This document shows positions 23,801-38,800 of a stretch of DNA of 64,000 bases, piece by piece. The notes under the pieces are model-generated. The model worked only from the letters and a program-made list of their open reading frames with translations, ran no database searches and was not told where the DNA came from. Position numbers and translations under genes: made by a program. The DNA comes from Oncorhynchus masou masou (lineage: Eukaryota > Chordata > Actinopteri > Salmoniformes > Salmonidae), in assembly GCF_036934945.1 (NCBI RefSeq), contig NW_027016782.1, positions 62,001 through 126,000 of the forward strand. Reading direction: 5' to 3'. Position 1 is the first letter of the stretch. Each line of letters starts with the position of its first letter.

Positions 23801-26800
23801 CTCCTGAGGTTGAAGAGGCGCTGCTGCGCCTTCACCATGCTGTCTGTGTGGGTGGACCATTTCAGTTTGTCCGTGATGTGTACGCCAAGGAACTTATCTT
23901 CCCACCTTCTCCACGACTGTTCCGTCGATGTGGATAGGGGGCTCCTCTGTCTGCTGTTTCCTGAAGTCCACGATCATCTCCTTTGTTTTGTTGACCTCGA
24001 GTGTGAGGTCATTTTCCTGACCACACTCCGAGGGCCTTCACCTCCTCCCTGTAGGCCGTCTCGTCGTTGTTGGCAATCAAGCCTACCACTGTAGTGTCGT
24101 CTGCAAACTTGATGATTGAGTTGGAGGCGGGCATGGCCACCCAGTCATGGGTGAACAGGAGAGGGCTGAGAACGCACCCTTGTGGGGCCCCAGTGTTGAG
24201 GATCAGGGGGGTGGAGATGTTACCTACCCTCACCACCTGGGGGCGGCCCGTCAGGAATTCCAGGACCCAGTTTCACAGGGCGGGGTCGAGACCCAGGGTC
24301 TCGAGCTTAATGACGAGTTTGGAGGGTACTATGATGTTAAATGCTGAGCTGTAGTCGATGAACAGCATTCTTACATAGGTATTCCTCTTGTCCAGATGGG
24401 TTAGGGCAGTGCGATTGCGTCGTCTGTGGACCTATTGGGGCGGTAAGCAAATTGGAGTAGGTCTAGGGTGTCAGGTAGGGTGGTGGTGATATGGTCCTTG
24501 ATTAGTCTCTCAAAGCACGGAAGTGAGTGTTACGAAGCGGACAGTCATTTAGCTCAGTTACCTTAGCTTTCTTGGGAACAGGAACAATGGTGGCCCTCTT
24601 GAAGCATGTGGGAACAGCAGACTGGGATAAGGATTGATTGAATATGTCCGTAAACACACCAGCCAGCTGGTCTGCGCATGCTCTGAGGACGCGGCTGGGG
24701 ATGCCGTCTGGGCCGGCAGGCTTGCGAGGGTTAACACGTTTAAATGTCTTACTCGCGTTAGCTGCAGTGAAGGAGAGCCCACAGGTTTTGGTAGTGGGCC
24801 GTGTCAGTGGCACTGTCTCGTCCTCAAAGCGAGCAAAGCTGTTTAGTTTGTCTGGGAGCAAGACATCGTGGTCCGCGACGGGGCTGCTTTTCCTTTTGTA
24901 GTCTGACTGTAGACCATGTCACATACCTCTCGTGTCTGAGCCGTTGAATTGCAACTCTACTTTCTCTCTATACCGACGCTTAGCTTGTTTGATTGCCTTG
25001 GAGGGAATAGCTACACTGTGTATTCGGTCATGTTTCTGGTCACCTTGCCCCGATTAAAAGCAGTGGTTCGTGCTTTCAGTTTTGCGAATGCTGCCATCAA
25101 TCCACGGTTTCTGGTTGGGCAAGGTTTTAATAGACCCTGTGGGTACAACATCGCCGATGCACTTGCTAATAAACTTTTTTTGGTGCGTGTGCAGTTTATA
25201 AGGTACTCATTTAAAAATATATATGATTATTGTTGCAGATGTACAGTTTGTGTAGATTGTAACATGTACTATAAATAACCTTTTCTGCACATTAGTTGTC
25301 GATTTTGACAGGATATTTATCGATATGTGTAGTCAACAGGAGGCAGCGACGGCATCATTTTTTACTTACGTTTTAGGAATATAATTTAAACTTTCAACAT
25401 TCATTTCGAATGGTATTGTACTTACTCAGTAAAAACTGCTGAATGAGTCCCAAAGCATGCTGAGTCTTAATTATTTTGATATACCCCCTGCCTATTCAGT
25501 GAGCCATCATTTAAGATTCATACAAAAAACATTACAAGAATATTGATGTCTTGACTTTGTCTAAGGTAACGGTTAGCAAAATTAGGTAAATTGACAACGC
25601 ACACTTTCTTTAACTGCAATGTTAATATGCATTCCATGGCATTGTAGATTTGAGATGTCTTTTGACCTAATGTTCAACGCTTTCAGACAATGCGCTTATT
25701 CGCGATAAAAAAATGCACACTAAAATTTCAAAAAGATTAACTTACGTTAACTGATTAACTCTGACAGCCCTACAAAAACATTGTATAACCTTTGTCACAT
25801 TGTTGACTGTGTACTGCAAGTGGCAGTTCTGTCCGGCTCCCCATTTTTGGGACGTCATGCCATTTTATAAACACCGTCAGACACTTAGTCGATTTAGAAA
25901 ACGTCCCGACTGACCAAAGTGGAACCACAGTCAGAAATCAACTCACCACCACAGTCCTGTTCGTCTGATCCATCCTTACAGTCCACCTCTCCATCACAAA
26001 CATGGCTATGCAGGACACACTCTCTCCCATCCTTGCACAGTCTGGAACCCATACGGCACTTCAGGGGCGCAGTTTGGGATGTTGGAGCAGCTATCGTTGG
26101 ACAGCCAATCTCATCTGAGCCATCATGGCAATGAGCGCGTCCATCACAAACCAGACTCCTCTCAATACATTTCCTCCTGTCCTTACACCGGAACTCACCT
26201 GGGAGACACACATAAGAGGGACCATGAAGAAAGGTTAAGAGGGTTTAAGGGGTTTTCTGGGTGGCAAAGCAGTATCAAATATCAGAACGCATTAATATAT
26301 CTACCTCGGTTTGGACATTTAGTAATGCAGGACTCCTCATCAAAACCATCAGGGCAGTCTCTCAATGTGTCACACAGCTGAGTTTGGGAGATGCACAAAG
26401 TTGAGCCCCGACACCTCACTGATGGACTGGTACAGACTGGCTGAGCAGGAAGAATATCTGGAACGGTTGTAGTTGGAGCCAAATAAGCTGTAGTAAGTGG
26501 AACTGGAGATTCTGTAGGCAGAGAGTATTACCAAGATAATGGACAGGCCTTTTACACTCTACCCAGAACAAGTCTAATGAAGCGTTAGTTTCCCCAAAAC
26601 AATTCAGCACAAAGGGTTAGACTGTAGGTAACATGTCTCACCTGCTAATATACAAGCTAGTAAACATTTTCCAACTGTCAAATCACATTTTATTTGTCAG
26701 ATACACATGGTTAGCAGATGTTATTGCGAGTGTAGCGAAATGCTTGTGCTTCTAGTTCCGACCCTGCAGTAATACACAAGTAATCTAACAATTTCACAAC

Positions 26801-29800
26801 TACCTTATACACACACACACACACAAGTGTAAAGGAATGAATAAGAATATGTACATAAAAATATATGAACGAACGATGGCCGAACAGCATAGACAAGATG
26901 CAGTAGATGGTATAGAGTACAGTATATACATATGAGAAGAGTAATGTAAACATTATAAAAAGTGGTATTGTTTAAAGTGGCTCGTGATACATTTATTACA
27001 TCAATCTCTCATTATTAAAGTGGCTAGAGATGAGTCAGTATGTTGGCAGCAGCCACTCAATGTTAGTGATGGCGATTTAACAGGCCTTGAGACAGAAGCT
27101 GTTTTTCAGTCTCTCAGTCCCCGCTTTGATGCACCTGTACTGACCTCGCCCTCTGGAGGATAGCTGGTTGAACAGGAAGTGGCTCGGGTGGTTGTTGTCC
27201 TTGATATTTTTGGCCTTCCTGTGACATCGGGTGGTGTAGTTGTCCTGGAGGGCAGGTAGTTTTCCCCAGTGATGCGTTGTGCAGAGCTCACTACCCTCTG
27301 GAGAGCCTTACGGTTGTGGGCGGAGCAGTTGCCGTACGAGGCAACAGCCCGACAGGATGCTCTCGATTGTGCATCTGTAAAAATTTGTGAGTGTGTTTGG
27401 TGACAAGCCAAATTTCTTCAGCCTCCTGAGGTTGAAGAGGCGCTGCTGCGCCTTCACCATGCTGTCTGTGTGGGTGGACCATTTCAGTTTGTCCGTGATG
27501 TGTACGCCAAGGAACTTATCTTCCCACCTTCTCCACGACTGTTCCGTCGATGTGGATAGGGGCTCCTCTGTCTGCTGTTTCCTGAAGTCCACGATCATCT
27601 CCTTTGTTTTGTTGACCTCGAGTGTGAGGTCATTTTCCTGACCACACTCCGAGGGCCTTCACCTCCTCCCTGTAGGCCGTCTCGTCGTCGTTGTTGGCAA
27701 TCAAGCCTACCACTGTAGTGTCGTCTGCAAACTTGATGATTGAGTTGGAGGCGGGCATGGCCACCCAGTCATGGGTGAACAGGAGAGGGCTGAGAACGCA
27801 CCCTTGTGGGGCCCCAGTGTTGAGGATCAGGGGGGTGGAGATGTTACCTACCCTCACCACCTGGGGGCGGCCCGTCAGGAATTCCAGGACCCAGTTTCAC
27901 AGGGCGGGGTCGAGACCCAGGGTCTCGAGCTTAATGACGAGTTTGGAGGGTACTATGATGTTAAATGCTGAGCTGTAGTCGATGAACAGCATTCTTACAT
28001 AGGTATTCCTCTTGTCCAGATGGGTTAGGGCAGTGCGATTGCGTCGTCTGTGGACCTATTGGGGCGGTAAGCAAATTGGAGTAGGTCTAGGGTGTCAGGT
28101 AGGGTGGTGGTGATATGGTCCTTGATTAGTCTCTCAAAGCACGGAAGTGAGTGTTACGAAGCGGACAGTCATTTAGCTCAGTTACCTTAGCTTTCTTGGG
28201 AACAGGAACAATGGTGGCCCTCTTGAAGCATGTGGGAACAGCAGACTGGGATAAGGATTGATTGAATATGTCCGTAAACACACCAGCCAGCTGGTCTGCG
28301 CATGCTCTGAGGACGCGGCTGGGGATGCCGTCTGGGCCGGCAGGCTTGCGAGGGTTAACACGTTTAAATGTCTTACTCGCGTTAGCTGCAGTGAAGGAGA
28401 GCCCACAGGTTTTGGTAGTGGGCCGTGTCAGTGGCACTGTCTCGTCCTCAAAGCGAGCAAAGCTGTTTAGTTTGTCTGGGAGCAAGACATCGTGGTCCGC
28501 GACGGGGCTGCTTTTCCTTTTGTAGTCTGACTGTAGACCATGTCACATACCTCTCGTGTCTGAGCCGTTGAATTGCAACTCTACTTTCTCTCTATACCGA
28601 CGCTTAGCTTGTTTGATTGCCTTGGAGGGAATAGCTACACTGTGTATTCGGTCATGTTTCTGGTCACCTTGCCCCGATTAAAAGCAGTGGTTCGTGCTTT
28701 CAGTTTTGCGAATGCTGCCATCAATCCACGGTTTCTGGTTGGGCAAGGTTTTAATAGACCCTGTGGGTACAACATCGCCGATGCACTTGCTAATAAACTT
28801 TTTTTGGTGCGTGTGCAGTTTATAAGGTACTCATTTAAAAATATATATGATTATTGTTGCAGATGTACAGTTTGTGTAGATTGTAACATGTACTATAAAT
28901 AACCTTTTCTGCACATTAGTTGTCGATTTTGACAGGATATTTATCGATATGTGTAGTCAACAGGAGGCAGCGACGGCATCATTTTTTACTTACGTTTTAG
29001 GAATATAATTTAAACTTTCAACATTCATTTCGAATGGTATTGTACTTACTCAGTAAAAACTGCTGAATGAGTCCCAAAGCATGCTGAGTCTTAATTATTT
29101 TGATATACCCCCTGCCTATTCAGTGAGCCATCATTTAAGATTCATACAAAAAACATTACAAGAATATTGATGTCTTGACTTTGTCTAAGGTAACGGTTAG
29201 CAAAATTAGGTAAATTGACAACGCACACTTTCTTTAACTGCAATGTTAATATGCATTCCATGGCATTGTAGATTTGAGATGTCTTTTGACCTAATGTTCA
29301 ACGCTTTCAGACAATGCGCTTATTCGCGATAAAAAAATGCACACTAAAATTTCAAAAAGATTAACTTACGTTAACTGATTAACTCTGACAGCCCTACAAA
29401 AACATTGTATAACCTTTGTCACATTGTTGACTGTGTACTGCAAGTGGCAGTTCTGTCCGGCTCCCCATTTTTGGGACGTCATGCCATTTTATAAACACCG
29501 TCAGACACTTAGTCGATTTAGAAAACGTCCCGACTGACCAAAGTGGAACCACAGTCAGAAATCAACTCACCACCACAGTCCTGTTCGTCTGATCCATCCT
29601 TACAGTCCACCTCTCCATCACAAACATGGCTATGCAGGACACACTCTCTCCCATCCTTGCACAGTCTGGAACCCATACGGCACTTCAGGGGCGCAGTTTG
29701 GGATGTTGGAGCAGCTATCGTTGGACAGCCAATCTCATCTGAGCCATCATGGCAATGAGCGCGTCCATCACAAACCAGACTCCTCTCAATACATTTCCTC

Positions 29801-32800
29801 CTGTCCTTACACCGGAACTCACCTGGGAGACACACATAAGAGGGACCATGAAGAAAGGTTAAGAGGGTTTAAGGGGTTTTCTGGGTGGCAAAGCAGTATC
29901 AAATATCAGAACGCATTAATATATCTACCTCGGTTTGGACATTTAGTAATGCAGGACTCCTCATCAAAACCATCAGGGCAGTCTCTCAATGTGTCACACA
30001 GCTGAGTTTGGGAGATGCACAAAGTTGAGCCCCGACACCTCACTGATGGACTGGTACAGACTGGCTGAGCAGGAAGAATATCTGGAACGGTTGTAGTTGG
30101 AGCCAAATAAGCTGTAGTAAGTGGAACTGGAGATTCTGTAGGCAGAGAGTATTACCAAGATAATGGACAGGCCTTTTACACTCTACCCAGAACAAGTCTA
30201 ATGAAGCGTTAGTTTCCCCAAAACAATTCAGCACAAAGGGTTAGACTGTAGGTAACATGTCTCACCTGCTAATATACAAGCTAGTAAACATTTTCCAACT
30301 GTCAAATCACATTTTATTTGTCAGATACACATGGTTAGCAGATGTTATTGCGAGTGTAGCGAAATGCTTGTGCTTCTAGTTCCGACCCTGCAGTAATACA
30401 CAAGTAATCTAACAATTTCACAACTACCTTATACACACACACACACAAGTGTAAAGGAATGAATAAGAATATGTACATAAAAATATATGAACGAACGATG
30501 GCCGAACAGCATAGACAAGATGCAGTAGATGGTATAGAGTACAGTATATACATATGAGAAGAGTAATGTAAACATTATAAAAAGTGGTATTGTTTAAAGT
30601 GGCTCGTGATACATTTATTACATCAATCTCTCATTATTAAAGTGGCTAGAGATGAGTCAGTATGTTGGCAGCAGCCACTCAATGTTAGTGATGGCGATTT
30701 AACAGGCCTTGAGACAGAAGCTGTTTTTCAGTCTCTCAGTCCCCGCTTTGATGCACCTGTACTGACCTCGCCCTCTGGAGGATAGCTGGTTGAACAGGAA
30801 GTGGCTCGGGTGGTTGTTGTCCTTGATATTTTTGGCCTTCCTGTGACATCGGGTGGTGTAGTTGTCCTGGAGGGCAGGTAGTTTTCCCCAGTGATGCGTT
30901 GTGCAGAGCTCACTACCCTCTGGAGAGCCTTACGGTTGTGGGCGGAGCAGTTGCCGTACGAGGCAACAGCCCGACAGGATGCTCTCGATTGTGCATCTGT
31001 AAAAATTTGTGAGTGTGTTTGGTGACAAGCCAAATTTCTTCAGCCTCCTGAGGTTGAAGAGGCGCTGCTGCGCCTTCACCATGCTGTCTGTGTGGGTGGA
31101 CCATTTCAGTTTGTCCGTGATGTGTACGCCAAGGAACTTATCTTCCCACCTTCTCCACGACTGTTCCGTCGATGTGGATAGGGGCTCCTCTGTCTGCTGT
31201 TTCCTGAAGTCCACGATCATCTCCTTTGTTTTGTTGACCTCGAGTGTGAGGTCATTTTCCTGACCACACTCCGAGGGCCTTCACCTCCTCCCTGTAGGCC
31301 GTCTCGTCGTCGTTGTTGGCAATCAAGCCTACCACTGTAGTGTCGTCTGCAAACTTGATGATTGAGTTGGAGGCGGGCATGGCCACCCAGTCATGGGTGA
31401 ACAGGAGAGGGCTGAGAACGCACCCTTGTGGGGCCCCAGTGTTGAGGATCAGGGGGGTGGAGATGTTACCTACCCTCACCACCTGGGGCGGCCCGTCAGG
31501 AATTCCAGGACCCAGTTTCACAGGGCGGGGTCGAGACCCAGGGTCTCGAGCTTAATGACGAGTTTGGAGGGTACTATGATGTTAAATGCTGAGCTGTAGT
31601 CGATGAACAGCATTCTTACATAGGTATTCCTCTTGTCCAGATGGGTTAGGGCAGTGCGATTGCGTCGTCTGTGGACCTATTGGGGCGGTAAGCAAATTGG
31701 AGTAGGTCTAGGGTGTCAGGTAGGGTGGTGGTGATATGGTCCTTGATTAGTCTCTCAAAGCACGGAAGTGAGTGTTACGAAGCGGACAGTCATTTAGCTC
31801 AGTTACCTTAGCTTTCTTGGGAACAGGAACAATGGTGGCCCTCTTGAAGCATGTGGGAACAGCAGACTGGGATAAGGATTGATTGAATATGTCCGTAAAC
31901 ACACCAGCCAGCTGGTCTGCGCATGCTCTGAGGACGCGGCTGGGGATGCCGTCTGGGCCGGCAGGCTTGCGAGGGTTAACACGTTTAAATGTCTTACTCG
32001 CGTTAGCTGCAGTGAAGGAGAGCCCACAGGTTTTGGTAGTGGGCCGTGTCAGTGGCACTGTCTCGTCCTCAAAGCGAGCAAAGCTGTTTAGTTTGTCTGG
32101 GAGCAAGACATCGTGGTCCGCGACGGGGCTGCTTTTCCTTTTGTAGTCTGACTGTAGACCATGTCACATACCTCTCGTGTCTGAGCCGTTGAATTGCAAC
32201 TCTACTTTCTCTCTATACCGACGCTTAGCTTGTTTGATTGCCTTGGAGGGAATAGCTACACTGTGTATTCGGTCATGTTTCTGGTCACCTTGCCCCGATT
32301 AAAAGCAGTGGTTCGTGCTTTCAGTTTTGCGAATGCTGCCATCAATCCACGGTTTCTGGTTGGGCAAGGTTTTAATAGACCCTGTGGGTACAACATCGCC
32401 GATGCACTTGCTAATAAACTTTTTTTGGTGCGTGTGCAGTTTATAAGGTACTCATTTAAAAATATATATGATTATTGTTGCAGATGTACAGTTTGTGTAG
32501 ATTGTAACATGTACTATAAATAACCTTTTCTGCACATTAGTTGTCGATTTTGACAGGATATTTATCGATATGTGTAGTCAACAGGAGGCAGCGACGGCAT
32601 CATTTTTTACTTACGTTTTAGGAATATAATTTAAACTTTCAACATTCATTTCGAATGGTATTGTACTTACTCAGTAAAAACTGCTGAATGAGTCCCAAAG
32701 CATGCTGAGTCTTAATTATTTTGATATACCCCCCTGCCTATTCAGTGAGCCATCATTTAAGATTCATACAAAAAACATTACAAGAATATTGATGTCTTGA

Positions 32801-35800
32801 CTTTGTCTAAGGTAACGGTTAGCAAAATTAGGTAAATTGACAACGCACACTTTCTTTAACTGCAATGTTAATATGCATTCCATGGCATTGTAGATTTGAG
32901 ATGTCTTTTGACCTAATGTTCAACGCTTTCAGACAATGCGCTTATTCGCGATAAAAAAATGCACACTAAAATTTCAAAAAGATTAACTTACGTTAACTGA
33001 TTAACTCTGACAGCCCTACAAAAACATTGTATAACCTTTGTCACATTGTTGACTGTGTACTGCAAGTGGCAGTTCTGTCCGGCTCCCCATTTTGGGACGT
33101 CATGCCATTTTATAAACACCGTCAGACACTTAGTCGATTTAGAAAACGTCCCGACTGACCAAAGTGGAACCACAGTCAGAAATCAACTCACCACCACAGT
33201 CCTGTTCGTCTGATCCATCCTTACAGTCCACCTCTCCATCACAAACATGGCTATGCAGGACACACTCTCTCCCATCCTTGCACAGTCTGGAACCCATACG
33301 GCACTTCAGGGGCGCAGTTTGGGATGTTGGAGCAGCTATCGTTGGACAGCCAATCTCATCTGAGCCATCATGGCAATGAGCGCGTCCATCACAAACCAGA
33401 CTCCTCTCAATACATTTCCTCCTGTCCTTACACCGGAACTCACCTGGGAGACACACATAAGAGGGACCATGAAGAAAGGTTAAGAGGGTTTAAGGGGTTT
33501 TCTGGGTGGCAAAGCAGTATCAAATATCAGAACGCATTAATATATCTACCTCGGTTTGGACATTTAGTAATGCAGGACTCCTCATCAAAACCATCAGGGC
33601 AGTCTCTCAATGTGTCACACAGCTGAGTTTGGGAGATGCACAAAGTTGAGCCCCGACACCTCACTGATGGACTGGTACAGACTGGCTGAGCAGGAAGAAT
33701 ATCTGGAACGGTTGTAGTTGGAGCCAAATAAGCTGTAGTAAGTGGAACTGGAGATTCTGTAGGCAGAGAGTATTACCAAGATAATGGACAGGCCTTTTAC
33801 ACTCTACCCAGAACAAGTCTAATGAAGCGTTAGTTTCCCCAAAACAATTCAGCACAAAGGGTTAGACTGTAGGTAACATGTCTCACCTGCTAATATACAA
33901 GCTAGTAAACATTTTCCAACTGTCAAATCACATTTTATTTGTCAGATACACATGGTTAGCAGATGTTATTGCGAGTGTAGCGAAATGCTTGTGCTTCTAG
34001 TTCCGACCCTGCAGTAATACACAAGTAATCTAACAATTTCACAACTACCTTATACACACACACACACAAGTGTAAAGGAATGAATAAGAATATGTACATA
34101 AAAATATATGAACGAACGATGGCCGAACAGCATAGACAAGATGCAGTAGATGGTATAGAGTACAGTATATACATATGAGAAGAGTAATGTAAACATTATA
34201 AAAAGTGGTATTGTTTAAAGTGGCTCGTGATACATTTATTACATCAATCTCTCATTATTAAAGTGGCTAGAGATGAGTCAGTATGTTGGCAGCAGCCACT
34301 CAATGTTAGTGATGGCGATTTAACAGTCTGATGGCCTTGAGACAGAAGCTGTTTTTCAGTCTCTCAGTCCCCGCTTTGATGCACCTGTACTGACCTCGCC
34401 CTCTGGAGGATAGCTGGTTGAACAGGAAGTGGCTCGGGTGGTTGTTGTCCTTGATATTTTTGGCCTTCCTGTGACATCGGGTGGTGTAGTTGTCCTGGAG
34501 GGCAGGTAGTTTTCCCCAGTGATGCGTTGTGCAGAGCTCACTACCCTCTGGAGAGCCTTACGGTTGTGGGCGGAGCAGTTGCCGTACGAGGCAACAGCCC
34601 GACAGGATGCTCTCGATTGTGCATCTGTAAAAATTTGTGAGTGTGTTTGGTGACAAGCCAAATTTCTTCAGCCTCCTGAGGTTGAAGAGGCGCTGCTGCG
34701 CCTTCACCATGCTGTCTGTGTGGGTGGACCATTTCAGTTTGTCCGTGATGTGTACGCCAAGGAACTTATCTTCCCACCTTCTCCACGACTGTTCCGTCGA
34801 TGTGGATAGGGGGCTCCTCTGTCTGCTGTTTCCTGAAGTCCACGATCATCTCCTTTGTTTTGTTGACCTCGAGTGTGAGGTCATTTTCCTGACCACACTC
34901 CGAGGGCCTTCACCTCCTCCCTGTAGGCCGTCTCGTCGTCGTTGTTGGCAATCAAGCCTACCACTGTAGTGTCGTCTGCAAACTTGATGATTGAGTTGGA
35001 GGCGGGCATGGCCACCCAGTCATGGGTGAACAGGAGAGGGCTGAGAACGCACCCTTGTGGGGCCCCAGTGTTGAGGATCAGGGGGGTGGAGATGTTACCT
35101 ACCCTCACCACCTGGGGGCGGCCCGTCAGGAATTCCAGGACCCAGTTTCACAGGGCGGGGTCGAGACCCAGGGTCTCGAGCTTAATGACGAGTTTGGAGG
35201 GTACTATGATGTTAAATGCTGAGCTGTAGTCGATGAACAGCATTCTTACATAGGTATTCCTCTTGTCCAGATGGGTTAGGGCAGTGCGATTGCGTCGTCT
35301 GTGGACCTATTGGGGCGGTAAGCAAATTGGAGTAGGTCTAGGGTGTCAGGTAGGGTGGTGGTGATATGGTCCTTGATTAGTCTCTCAAAGCACGGAAGTG
35401 AGTGTTACGAAGCGGACAGTCATTTAGCTCAGTTACCTTAGCTTTCTTGGGAACAGGAACAATGGTGGCCCTCTTGAAGCATGTGGGAACAGCAGACTGG
35501 GATAAGGATTGATTGAATATGTCCGTAAACACACCAGCCAGCTGGTCTGCGCATGCTCTGAGGACGCGGCTGGGGATGCCGTCTGGGCCGGCAGGCTTGC
35601 GAGGGTTAACACGTTTAAATGTCTTACTCGCGTTAGCTGCAGTGAAGGAGAGCCCACAGGTTTTGGTAGTGGGCCGTGTCAGTGGCACTGTCTCGTCCTC
35701 AAAGCGAGCAAAGCTGTTTAGTTTGTCTGGGAGCAAGACATCGTGGTCCGCGACGGGGCTGCTTTTCCTTTTGTAGTCTGACTGTAGACCATGTCACATA

Positions 35801-38800
35801 CCTCTCGTGTCTGAGCCGTTGAATTGCAACTCTACTTTCTCTCTATACCGACGCTTAGCTTGTTTGATTGCCTTGGAGGGAATAGCTACACTGTGTATTC
35901 GGTCATGTTTCTGGTCACCTTGCCCCGATTAAAAGCAGTGGTTCGTGCTTTCAGTTTTGCGAATGCTGCCATCAATCCACGGTTTCTGGTTGGGCAAGGT
36001 TTTAATAGACCCTGTGGGTACAACATCGCCGATGCACTTGCTAATAAACTTTTTTTGGTGCGTGTGCAGTTTATAAGGTACTCATTTAAAAATATATATG
36101 ATTATTGTTGCAGATGTACAGTTTGTGTAGATTGTAACATGTACTATAAATAACCTTTTCTGCACATTAGTTGTCGATTTTGACAGGATATTTATCGATA
36201 TGTGTAGTCAACAGGAGGCAGCGACGGCATCATTTTTTACTTACGTTTTAGGAATATAATTTAAACTTTCAACATTCATTTCGAATGGTATTGTACTTAC
36301 TCAGTAAAAACTGCTGAATGAGTCCCAAAGCATGCTGAGTCTTAATTATTTTGATATACCCCCCTGCCTATTCAGTGAGCCATCATTTAAGATTCATACA
36401 AAAAACATTACAAGAATATTGATGTCTTGACTTTGTCTAAGGTAACGGTTAGCAAAATTAGGTAAATTGACAACGCACACTTTCTTTAACTGCAATGTTA
36501 ATATGCATTCCATGGCATTGTAGATTTGAGATGTCTTTTGACCTAATGTTCAACGCTTTCAGACAATGCGCTTATTCGCGATAAAAAAATGCACACTAAA
36601 ATTTCAAAAAGATTAACTTACGTTAACTGATTAACTCTGACAGCCCTACAAAAACATTGTATAACCTTTGTCACATTGTTGACTGTGTACTGCAAGTGGC
36701 AGTTCTGTCCGGCTCCCCATTTTTGGGACGTCATGCCATTTTATAAACACCGTCAGACACTTAGTCGATTTTGAAAACGTCCCGACTGACCAAAGTGGAA
36801 CCACAGTCAGAAATCAACTCACCACCACAGTCCTGTTCGTCTGATCCATCCTTACAGTCCACCTCTCCATCACAAACATGGCTATGCAGGACACACTCTC
36901 TCCCATCCTTGCACAGTCTGGAACCCATACGGCACTTCAGGGGCGCAGTTTGGGATGTTGGAGCAGCTATCGTTGGACAGCCAATCTCATCTGAGCCATC
37001 ATGGCAATGAGCGCGTCCATCACAAACCAGACTCCTCTCAATACATTTCCTCCTGTCCTTACACCGGAACTCACCTGGGAGACACACATAAGAGGGACCA
37101 TGAAGAAAGGTTAAGAGGGTTTAAGGGGTTTTCTGGGTGGCAAAGCAGTATCAAATATCAGAACGCATTAATATATCTACCTCGGTTTGGACATTTAGTA
37201 ATGCAGGACTCCTCATCAAAACCATCAGGGCAGTCTCTCAATGTGTCACACAGCTGAGTTTGGGAGATGCACAAAGTTGAGCCCCGACACCTCACTGATG
37301 GACTGGTACAGACTGGCTGAGCAGGAAGAATATCTGGAACGGTTGTAGTTGGAGCCAAATAAGCTGTAGTAAGTGGAACTGGAGATTCTGTAGGCAGAGA
37401 GTATTACCAAGATAATGGACAGGCCTTTTACACTCTACCCAGAACAAGTCTAATGAAGCGTTAGTTTCCCCAAAACAATTCAGCACAAAGGGTTAGACTG
37501 TAGGTAACATGTCTCACCTGCTAATATACAAGCTAGTAAACATTTTCCAACTGTCAAATCACATTTTATTTGTCAGATACACATGGTTAGCAGATGTTAT
37601 TGCGAGTGTAGCGAAATGCTTGTGCTTCTAGTTCCGACCCTGCAGTAATACACAAGTAATCTAACAATTTCACAACTACCTTATACACACACACACACAC
37701 ACACAAGTGTAAAGGAATGAATAAGAATATGTACATAAAAATATATGAACGAACGATGGCCGAACAGCATAGACAAGATGCAGTAGATGGTATAGAGTAC
37801 AGTATATACATATGAGAAGAGTAATGTAAACATTATAAAAAGTGGTATTGTTTAAAGTGGCTCGTGATACATTTATTACATCAATCTCTCATTATTAAAG
37901 TGGCTAGAGATGAGTCAGTATGTTGGCAGCAGCCACTCAATGTTAGTGATGGCGATTTAACAGGCCTTGAGACAGAAGCTGTTTTTCAGTCTCTCAGTCC
38001 CCGCTTTGATGCACCTGTACTGACCTCGCCCTCTGGAGGATAGCTGGTTGAACAGGAAGTGGCTCGGGTGGTTGTTGTCCTTGATATTTTTGGCCTTCCT
38101 GTGACATCGGGTGGTGTAGTTGTCCTGGAGGGCAGGTAGTTTTCCCCAGTGATGCGTTGTGCAGAGCTCACTACCCTCTGGAGAGCCTTACGGTTGTGGG
38201 CGGAGCAGTTGCCGTACGAGGCAACAGCCCGACAGGATGCTCTCGATTGTGCATCTGTAAAAATTTGTGAGTGTGTTTGGTGACAAGCCAAATTTCTTCA
38301 GCCTCCTGAGGTTGAAGAGGCGCTGCTGCGCCTTCACCATGCTGTCTGTGTGGGTGGACCATTTCAGTTTGTCCGTGATGTGTACGCCAAGGAACTTATC
38401 TTCCCACCTTCTCCACGACTGTTCCGTCGATGTGGATAGGGGCTCCTCTGTCTGCTGTTTCCTGAAGTCCACGATCATCTCCTTTGTTTTGTTGACCTCG
38501 AGTGTGAGGTCATTTTCCTGACCACACTCCGAGGGCCTTCACCTCCTCCCTGTAGGCCGTCTCGTCGTCGTTGTTGGCAATCAAGCCTACCACTGTAGTG
38601 TCGTCTGCAAACTTGATGATTGAGTTGGAGGCGGGCATGGCCACCCAGTCATGGGTGAACAGGAGAGGGCTGAGAACGCACCCTTGTGGGGCCCCAGTGT
38701 TGAGGATCAGGGGGGTGGAGATGTTACCTACCCTCACCACCTGGGGGCGGCCCGTCAGGAATTCCAGGACCCAGTTTCACAGGGCGGGGTCGAGACCCAG

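Larger units (their letters stand above)
22330..25949 (-). repeat. Array unit 3
   Basis: Unit-specific marks: an extra G at about 23940 and a 3-bp deletion (GTCGTT for GTCGTCGTT) at about 24064, inside the LINE. Confidence 0.92.
25950..29573 (-). repeat. Array unit 4
   Basis: Unit-specific mark: longer CA tract at about 26806-26824. Otherwise as unit 5. Confidence 0.92.
29574..33194 (-). repeat. Array unit 5
   Basis: Unit-specific marks: one G fewer at about 31486 in the LINE and one T fewer at about 33092. Confidence 0.92.
33195..36825 (-). repeat. Array unit 6
   Basis: Unit-specific marks: a 7-bp insertion (TCTGATG or its rotation) at 34327-34333, an extra G at about 34811, and a base substitution at 36771. 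Confidence 0.92.
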